Shown: positions 59,103 to 64,000 of the stretch, piece after piece
Layout of the letters: every line of letters begins with the position of its first letter
Numbering within the stretch: position 1 is the stretch's first letter
Source of the DNA: Scandinavium sp051650185
Lineage (GTDB): Bacteria; Pseudomonadota; Gammaproteobacteria; Enterobacterales; Enterobacteriaceae
Assembly: GCF_051650185.1 (NCBI RefSeq)
Contig: NZ_JBOFIN010000108.1
Location: 40,394-104,393 of the forward strand
Direction: 5' to 3'
Length of the DNA: 64,000 nucleotides
Notes under the pieces: model-generated
What the model saw: the letters and a program-made list of their open reading frames with translations, nothing else
Databases searched by the model: none
Told to the model about the DNA's origin: nothing
Program-made: the position numbers and the translations under genes

Positions 59103-59279
59103 ATGGGAAGAACACTGGAGCAAATTCTGGCACAGGAAGATCCGCAAATGGTCGAAGAAGCGAGAGCTGCTGCGGCTAAAACGCTGTTGAAGATTGAACA
59201 AGCGGAACAACTGCGGCGGAAACACAAAAGAGCAGAAAAGGAGGGGTTGCCCCTGAGCAGGCCGCAAGCTGCTGACTGA
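59103..59279 (+). pseudogene. Truncated antitoxin-like gene
   Basis: A 58-residue ORF starting MGRTLEQILAQEDPQMVEEA. It matches the N-terminal part of XRE antitoxins that accompany Gp49-type toxins, but the helix-turn-helix that should follow (about 55 more residues) is missing. Instead it ends GLPLSRPQAAD. GAGGTAAATC precedes the ATG. No frame downstream restores the lost domain. It could be a remnant, or a minimal antitoxin that binds toxin but no longer DNA. Confidence 0.6.
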
Positions 59280-59350
59280 AATTATCTGTCGCCAACGCGC
59301 TCACTGAAGCGCTGTGAAAGAAAGAAGTGTCACCTTACAAACCCACAAAA

Positions 59351-59381
59351 GCAAAAAGCCTGCTCGTAAGCAGGCTTTTCT
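59351..59381 (-). terminator. Terminator of tRNA-Asn copy 3
   Basis: On the minus strand GCCTGC, loop TTACGA, GCAGGC and five thymines follow the tRNA. This is the same element as the other two copies with a changed loop. Confidence 0.8.
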
Positions 59382-59386
59382 AAATA

Positions 59387-59462
59387 TGGCTCCTCTGACT
59401 GGACTCGAACCAGTGACATACGGATTAACAGTCCGCCGTTCTACCGACTGAACTACAGAGGA
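59387..59462 (-). tRNA. tRNA-Asn(GTT), third copy, inverted
   Basis: Same 76-base tRNA as at 33518 and 55083 but on the minus strand, with the CGTTCACACGAT 5' flank conserved. A GGGCGCAT/ATGCGCCC inverted repeat lies just upstream (about 59474-59496). Confidence 0.98.
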
Positions 59463-59566
59463 ATCGTGTGAACGGGGCGCATATTAGCGATGCGCCCCCG
59501 GCTTGTCAAAGCCTGTTTTTCACTATCTTGTTCGTTTGCTGATTTCTTCTCCAGAGCGGATAAAAA

Positions 59567-60955
59567 TCACTCCCAGGCCTGTTCCGCTTTGGCGGCATCG
59601 AACTGCGGTGGCGGCTTACGGAAGCGGCCAGTCAGGTAGGTCAGATACAAGATCCCTACAGCAGCCCACACCAGGCCCAATGTTAACGACGTCATTTCGA
59701 GGTTAACCCACAGCACAGCGACCGTGGCTGCGCCCATTAATGGCAGGATCAAATAGTGCAGCTTGTCTTTCCAGGTTTTGTTCCGCCCTTCACGACGCCA
59801 GAAGTGGTTGAACACAGACAGGTTCACGAAGGTAAAGGCCACCAGCGCACCGAAGTTGATCAACGCGGTTGCCGTGACCAGGTCGAAGAACAGCGCCGAA
59901 AGCGCCACCACGCCGACCATCAGCACGTTCAGTGCCGGGGTGCGCCATTTCGGGTGCACATAGCCGAAGTATTTCTCCGGGAACACGTTATCGCGTCCCA
60001 TCACATACAGCAGTCGTGAGACGCTGGCGTGTGAGGCCAGGCCTGAGGCCAGCGTGTTCACAAACGTGGTGCACAGGAAAATCGACTGGAACAGTTTCCC
60101 GCCCACGTACAGCGCGATTTCCGGCAATGCGGCGTCCGGGTTCTTGAAGCGGCTGATGTCCGGGAAGAACAGCTGCATAAAGAAGGAGGCCACGATAAAG
60201 ATAATGCCGCCGTACACCGCCGTCAGGAAGATAGCTTTGGGGATGGTCTTCGCCGCATCCGGGGTCTCTTCCGACAGCGTGGTCACCGCATCAAAGCCAA
60301 GGAACGAGAAGCAGACGATTGTCGCGCCGGTGATTATCGGAATCAGGTGCGCATTCTGGCTGATGAAAGGCTGCAGCGACCAGACAGTCCCTACCCCTTC
60401 GCCTTTGTGCAAGCCTTGTACCACGAGGAAGATAAACACTACCATGATAGCCACCTGCACCAGCACGAACAGCGTGTTGAAGTTGGCGACCAGGTTAACG
60501 CTTTTCAGGTTTGCGGCGGTCAGGATGCAGACAAAGCCCACCACCCAAATCCATGGCGCAACGCCCGGGAACAGCGCAGAAAGATAGATTTTCGCCAGCA
60601 GGACGTTAATCATCGGCAGGAACAGATAGTCCAGCAGTGATGACCAGCCGACCATAAAGCCAACGTGCGGGCTAATGGCTTTTTGAGCATAGGTATAAGC
60701 AGAACCGGCCTGCGGGAACTGACGCACCAGTTTGCCGTAGCTGATGGCGGTAAACAGCACCCCCGCCAGCGCAAGAATATAGGATGCAGGGACGTGGCCG
60801 TCGCTAATGCCGGACACGATCCCGAAAGTGTCAAACACCGACATCGGCGTGAGGTAGGCAAGCCCCATCACCACCACCTGCCAGAGTTTTAAAGATTTAC
60901 GCAGCTGCGGTTTTTCCGCCTGCGATGGAAGATCGAGTGATGAGTTAGTCGCCAT
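59567..60955 (-). CDS. puuP: Putrescine importer PuuP
   Basis: A 462-residue APC-family transporter with twelve membrane helices that imports putrescine by proton symport. The N-terminal LRKSLKLWQVVVMGLAYLTPMSVFDTFGIVSG and SAYTYAQKAISPHVGFMVGW are closer to PuuP than to its paralogue PlaP. It is transcribed with puuA, 418 bases downstream of it. A short ORF overlaps its start. Confidence 0.95.
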   Translation of the reverse strand: MATNSSLDLPSQAEKPQLRKSLKLWQVVVMGLAYLTPMSVFDTFGIVSGISDGHVPASYILALAGVLFTAISYGKLVRQFPQAGSAYTYAQKAISPHVGFMVGWSSLLDYLFLPMINVLLAKIYLSALFPGVAPWIWVVGFVCILTAANLKSVNLVANFNTLFVLVQVAIMVVFIFLVVQGLHKGEGVGTVWSLQPFISQNAHLIPIITGATIVCFSFLGFDAVTTLSEETPDAAKTIPKAIFLTAVYGGIIFIVASFFMQLFFPDISRFKNPDAALPEIALYVGGKLFQSIFLCTTFVNTLASGLASHASVSRLLYVMGRDNVFPEKYFGYVHPKWRTPALNVLMVGVVALSALFFDLVTATALINFGALVAFTFVNLSVFNHFWRREGRNKTWKDKLHYLILPLMGAATVAVLWVNLEMTSLTLGLVWAAVGILYLTYLTGRFRKPPPQFDAAKAEQAWE

Positions 60956-61145
60956 GACGAAGTCCCCCCAAGGACGTACGGGTTTGCGATGAAATCGTTG
61001 TCGTTATTGCAAACCTGCTAAGCCTGGGGGTAAGTCGTGAATGTGATGGAGTTAACGTCGGGCAATGACCTTGTACTGGTCCGTCATAATCAATACGGCA
61101 GCGGCATTCGCCTTCGCCGTGTGGGTACTTGAACATCTGCATCAT
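60945..61145 (-). CDS. Small cysteine-containing ORF overlapping the puuP start
   Basis: A 66-residue ORF with a good GAGGAAATGAG ribosome site. It starts MMQMFKYPHGEGECRCRIDY and has Cys14, Cys16 and Cys28 with nearby histidines in its first 30 residues. The rest is Thr/Ser/Arg-rich and may be non-conserved. Its stop lies eleven bases inside puuP, so its translation could control puuP translation. I do not recognise it. Confidence 0.4.
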   Translation of the reverse strand: MMQMFKYPHGEGECRCRIDYDGPVQGHCPTLTPSHSRLTPRLSRFAITTTISSQTRTSLGGLRHGD

Positions 61146-61312
61146 CTCATTTCCTCGTCATACAATTTGTTATTAACTGAAGACCCTTTGTCGCCTGCGC
61201 TCCGTTACGCGACGCCGGAAAATGGCAGGTTGCCCTGCTAAAACGTCCGGTCTGGCTCCGCTCAGACCGTATGATGCTGCCTTTTATTTTTTCTTGCCGG
61301 TCGGCGAGATGC

Positions 61313-61365
61313 TTGCCCGGCCTACATCCTCACGGTAGGCCCGGTAAGCGAAGCGCCACCGGGCA
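61313..61365. repeat. REP-like palindromic element
   Basis: GCCCGGCCTACA...TGTAGGC-type half followed by GTAGGCCCGGTAAGCGAAGCG and CCACCGGGCA is a typical enterobacterial REP/BIME unit. It stands right after the puuA stop. The remaining part of this 418-base puuA-puuP gap holds the small ORF above and GC-rich imperfect repeats, and no other gene. Confidence 0.75.
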
Positions 61366-61373
61366 ACTCGCGA

Positions 61374-62792
61374 TTATGCGTTTTTCAGCATCCACTCAAT
61401 TTCAGTTTCTGTGATCAGACGTTCAAACTGAATTAACTCGTCGTTCTTACAGGCATGGAACACATGGCTGAAACGTTCGCCCATCAGCTCACGCAGGTGG
61501 TCGTTCTGAGTGAACTCCCACAGCGCATCACTTTGACGGATAGGGAACGGCAAGCCTTCCTGCTCCAGACCATTCCCTTCGACTTCTTCCTGCAGCGGCA
61601 GCTCGTTATCCAGGCCGTGCAGAATCCCGGCGAGAATGGACGCCATCACCAGATAAGGGTTGGCATCAGCACCCGCTACGCGGTACTCGACACGGTGGTT
61701 GTCACGATCGCCACAAGGGATACGCAGCGCGACGGTACGGTTGTTGTGCCCCCATGAAGCCTGCGTTGGCACATACATACCTGGCTGGAAACGACGGTAG
61801 GAGTTTACGTTCGGCGCTAACAGTGCCATAGATGCAGGCATTAAATCTATCATTCCCGCAAGGGCACGCTTGAGGATGGCGGAATCTTCGCCATCGGCGT
61901 CGGCCAGCACGTTTTCGCCTTTACTGTTCAGCATGCTGATATGGATGTGCATCCCGCTGCCGGCGTGCTCTTCATACGGTTTCGCCATAAAGGTGGCGTG
62001 CATTTTGTGCTTCTCGGCCACGGTGCGAACCAGGCGTTTCAGGGCCAGCGCATCGTCACAGGCATCCAGCACGTTATCGGTGTGATGAAGGTTGATTTCG
62101 AACTGGCCAGGAGAGGCTTCTGCCACTGCGCCATCAGCCGGGATCAGCTGCAGACGCGCCAAATCATCGATATCTTCCAGAATGGTGGCAAAGTGGTTCA
62201 GGTTATCAACGGAGTAAACCTGGCTCTGGGTATTACGGTCGTTGGTGCCCGGGGCGCATGGCGGTTGCAGGTAACCTTCAGTATCGCGCTGACGATCGAG
62301 TAAATAGAACTCCAGCTCTACCGCTACCACGGGGAACAGGCCGCGCTGGCGCAGCTTCTGCCAGAGTCGGTTAAGCACGTTCCGCGGCTCAACGTCAAAG
62401 GGAGCGCCATCTTCATCCAGCATTGTCAGCTGTAGCTGACCGATATATTCCGGGTCGGCGGCTGACGGGGTTAACGTCCCCAGCACAGGCACACAATTGC
62501 GATCCGGTTCACCTAACTCTTGCCCTAACCCGGCTTCTTCTACCACGTTGCCCAGAATATCCATCGCGAAGACAGACGCCGGGAAGTAGCAGCCTTTCTC
62601 AATCTTACGCAGGCTGGAAACCGGGATACGTTTTCCACGGAAGCAGCCGTTCAGGTCGGTTAGCAGAACATCAACATATTGGGTATTCGGGTAACGTTCG
62701 AGGTAGGTCTTTACTTCGCGTGCGAACGCGCTACTTCGTCTCTCTTCGGAATGCTGAACAAAGTTCTCAACTTCTACGATATTGGTTTCCAT
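61374..62792 (-). CDS. puuA: Gamma-glutamylputrescine synthetase PuuA
   Basis: A 472-residue glutamine-synthetase-fold ligase that joins glutamate and putrescine with ATP, the first step of the Puu pathway. Conserved elements include VELEFYLLDRQ, the ATP-site block HKMHATFMAKPYEEHAGSGMHIHIS and RVEYRVAGADANPYL. It diverges from puuD across a regulatory gap. Confidence 0.97.
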   Translation of the reverse strand: METNIVEVENFVQHSEERRSSAFAREVKTYLERYPNTQYVDVLLTDLNGCFRGKRIPVSSLRKIEKGCYFPASVFAMDILGNVVEEAGLGQELGEPDRNCVPVLGTLTPSAADPEYIGQLQLTMLDEDGAPFDVEPRNVLNRLWQKLRQRGLFPVVAVELEFYLLDRQRDTEGYLQPPCAPGTNDRNTQSQVYSVDNLNHFATILEDIDDLARLQLIPADGAVAEASPGQFEINLHHTDNVLDACDDALALKRLVRTVAEKHKMHATFMAKPYEEHAGSGMHIHISMLNSKGENVLADADGEDSAILKRALAGMIDLMPASMALLAPNVNSYRRFQPGMYVPTQASWGHNNRTVALRIPCGDRDNHRVEYRVAGADANPYLVMASILAGILHGLDNELPLQEEVEGNGLEQEGLPFPIRQSDALWEFTQNDHLRELMGERFSHVFHACKNDELIQFERLITETEIEWMLKNA

Positions 62793-62839
62793 GATTCACC
62801 GCCGTTGCTTTGGATGCCGGTCGCTGATTCCCGACCGTT

Positions 62840-62853
62840 AAATATAATGTCCA
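62840..62853. promoter_or_regulatory. Candidate PuuR operator
   Basis: AAATATAATGTCCA between puuA and puuD resembles the PuuR recognition sequence AAAATATAATGAACA described in E. coli. The position in the divergent promoter region fits. Confidence 0.5.
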
Positions 62854-63005
62854 CTTTTCGACAATGATACCAATCCAAATGTTTGTCAAATGTTAAATTG
62901 AGTTTGCAAATAGGTTATCTCGCTGCTAGATTGAGAAAATATTGAACGGAACAGGTCAACATGGATAAGTTTGGCAATAATTTAGTCCAGAATGTGAGGT
63001 CGATC

Positions 63006-63770
63006 ATGGTCGATATATTTGACAAACCAGTTATTGGTGTCGTGATGTGCAGGAACAGGCTTAAGGGTCACCAGACCCAGACATTGCAAGAAAAGTACCT
63101 GAATGCGGTACTGAACGCTGGCGGACTCCCGATCGCCCTGCCTCATGCGCTGGCTGAGCCAGAGCTGCTGAAGGCGCTGCTGCCAAAACTCGACGGCATT
63201 TTCCTGCCAGGCAGCCCCAGCAACGTGCAGCCGCACCTCTATGGTGAAAACGGCGATGAGCCTGACGCCGATCCCGGGCGTGATGAATTGAGCATGGCGC
63301 TGATTACCGCCGGGCTTGAAAGGCGCATTCCCATTTTCGCCATCTGCCGGGGTTTGCAGGAACTTGTTGTCGCCACAGGCGGGACTCTGTATCGTCGCCT
63401 GTGCGATCAGCCTCAGTTCCTTGAGCACCGTGAAGATCCGGAACTCCCGGTGGAGCAACAATATGCGCCATCTCACGAAGTCCAGGTTCAACAGGGAGGA
63501 TTGCTTTCAACATTAATACCGGGTTGCAACACGTTCTGGGTGAACTCGTTACACGGACAAGGCGCGAAAACGCTGGGCCCGCTGCTGCGTGTGGAAGCAC
63601 GTTCGCAGGATGGTCTGGTCGAAGCGGCAAGCGTTCACGATCACCCGTTTGCTCTGGGCGTGCAGTGGCATCCGGAATGGAACAGTAGCGAATACGCCTT
63701 ATCGCGTATGTTGCTGGAAGGTTTTATCACCGCTTGTCAGAACCACCTCGCTGAAAAACAGCGACTCTGA
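63006..63770 (+). CDS. puuD: Gamma-glutamyl-GABA hydrolase PuuD
   Basis: A 254-residue class I glutamine amidotransferase-like hydrolase that releases GABA and glutamate from gamma-glutamyl-GABA. The nucleophile cysteine is in FAICRGLQELVVATGG, with a His-x-Glu pair in VQWHPEWNSSEYA. The ATG at 63006 (MVDIFDKPVIGVVMC) gives the E. coli length and has GAGG upstream. An ATG at 62961 adds 15 residues. Confidence 0.95.
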   Translation: MVDIFDKPVIGVVMCRNRLKGHQTQTLQEKYLNAVLNAGGLPIALPHALAEPELLKALLPKLDGIFLPGSPSNVQPHLYGENGDEPDADPGRDELSMALITAGLERRIPIFAICRGLQELVVATGGTLYRRLCDQPQFLEHREDPELPVEQQYAPSHEVQVQQGGLLSTLIPGCNTFWVNSLHGQGAKTLGPLLRVEARSQDGLVEAASVHDHPFALGVQWHPEWNSSEYALSRMLLEGFITACQNHLAEKQRL

Positions 63771-63795
63771 CCCCTACTGTTAAGGAAATGCCAAT

Positions 63796-64000
63796 ATGAG
63801 CGATGACGGCCTGGCGCCGGGTAAACGTTTGTCAGAGATTCGCCAACAACTGGGTCTTTCGCAACGTCGTGCCGCCGAACTGTCTGGATTAACGCATAGC
63901 GCCATCAGCACCATAGAACAGGACAAAGTCAGTCCTGCCATCAGTACGCTGCAAAAGCTGCTGAAAGTCTACGGGCTGTCGCTCTCCGAGTTCTTCGCGG
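63796..64000 (+). CDS. puuR: Repressor PuuR (partial, cut by window end)
   Basis: The first 68 residues of the putrescine-responsive repressor of the puu genes. The XRE helix-turn-helix GKRLSEIRQQLGLSQRRAAELSGLTHSAISTIEQDKVSPAISTLQKLLK is complete. The cupin effector domain lies beyond the window. TAAGGAA precedes the ATG. Confidence 0.96.
   Translation, partial: MSDDGLAPGKRLSEIRQQLGLSQRRAAELSGLTHSAISTIEQDKVSPAISTLQKLLKVYGLSLSEFFA

Noticed and set aside
1..64000. CRISPR array or insertion sequence
   Set aside because: No regularly spaced direct repeats and no transposase-like ORF or IS ends were seen anywhere in the window.

Overview
This window comes from the chromosome of an Enterobacteriaceae member of the Enterobacter/Lelliottia/Leclercia/Kluyvera type. 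The evidence is gene content and order (fliE-R, rcsA, dsrB, yodD, DsrA, yedP, dgcQ, yodC, yedI, yedA, vsr, dcm, yedJ, yedR, a porin, serU, mtfA, asnT, cbl, nac) and high protein similarity to E. coli and Salmonella. A Salmonella-type propanediol (pdu) locus and a puu cluster lie beside amn, an order not found in E. coli K-12. I cannot resolve the genus from sequence alone.

Layout. (1) 1-9757: one end of a lambdoid prophage. It carries cII, cro and cI, six CI/Cro operators in OR and OL sets, two boxB (nut) hairpins, a lambda-type N antiterminator, an ERF recombinase, DNA methylase genes, xis and an integrase. The integrase lies against the 3' end of fliE. (2) 9758-20903: fliE, then fliFGHIJK and fliLMNOPQR, encoding the flagellar basal body, export apparatus and switch. 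(3) 20904-33628: an E. coli-like backbone with rcsA, the small RNA DsrA, a diguanylate cyclase, the Dcm/Vsr pair, a general porin with a long AT-rich upstream region, a degenerate tRNA-Ser and mtfA. (4) 33518-55192: two tRNA-Asn genes in direct orientation bracket cbl, nac, a cobalamin riboswitch with an unusual CbiG-like gene, pocR, pduF and pduABCDEGHJKLMNOPQSTUVW. (5) 55250-64000: amn, an M24 aminopeptidase, a toxin gene with a shortened antitoxin, a third tRNA-Asn in opposite orientation, and puuP, puuA, puuD and puuR (cut by the window end).

How it works together. The prophage shows the complete lambda-type immunity and antitermination circuit, including a CII site inside cII that would drive cI. 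The pdu genes encode a bacterial microcompartment that takes up and degrades 1,2-propanediol using adenosylcobalamin. PocR is the activator and PduF the diffusion channel. PduCDE, P and L carry N-terminal helices typical of cargo targeting. The de novo cobalamin operon that follows pocR in Salmonella is absent. Its riboswitch is still in place and now precedes a lone CbiG-N-like gene. The nac promoter shows a sigma-54 core and an NtrC-type site, so nitrogen control sits next to propanediol control. The puu genes import and glutamylate putrescine.

The most unusual items are the riboswitch plus CbiG-like gene, the tRNA-Ser with a damaged acceptor stem, the truncated antitoxin, the headless phage methylase, and a cysteine-containing ORF overlapping the puuP start.
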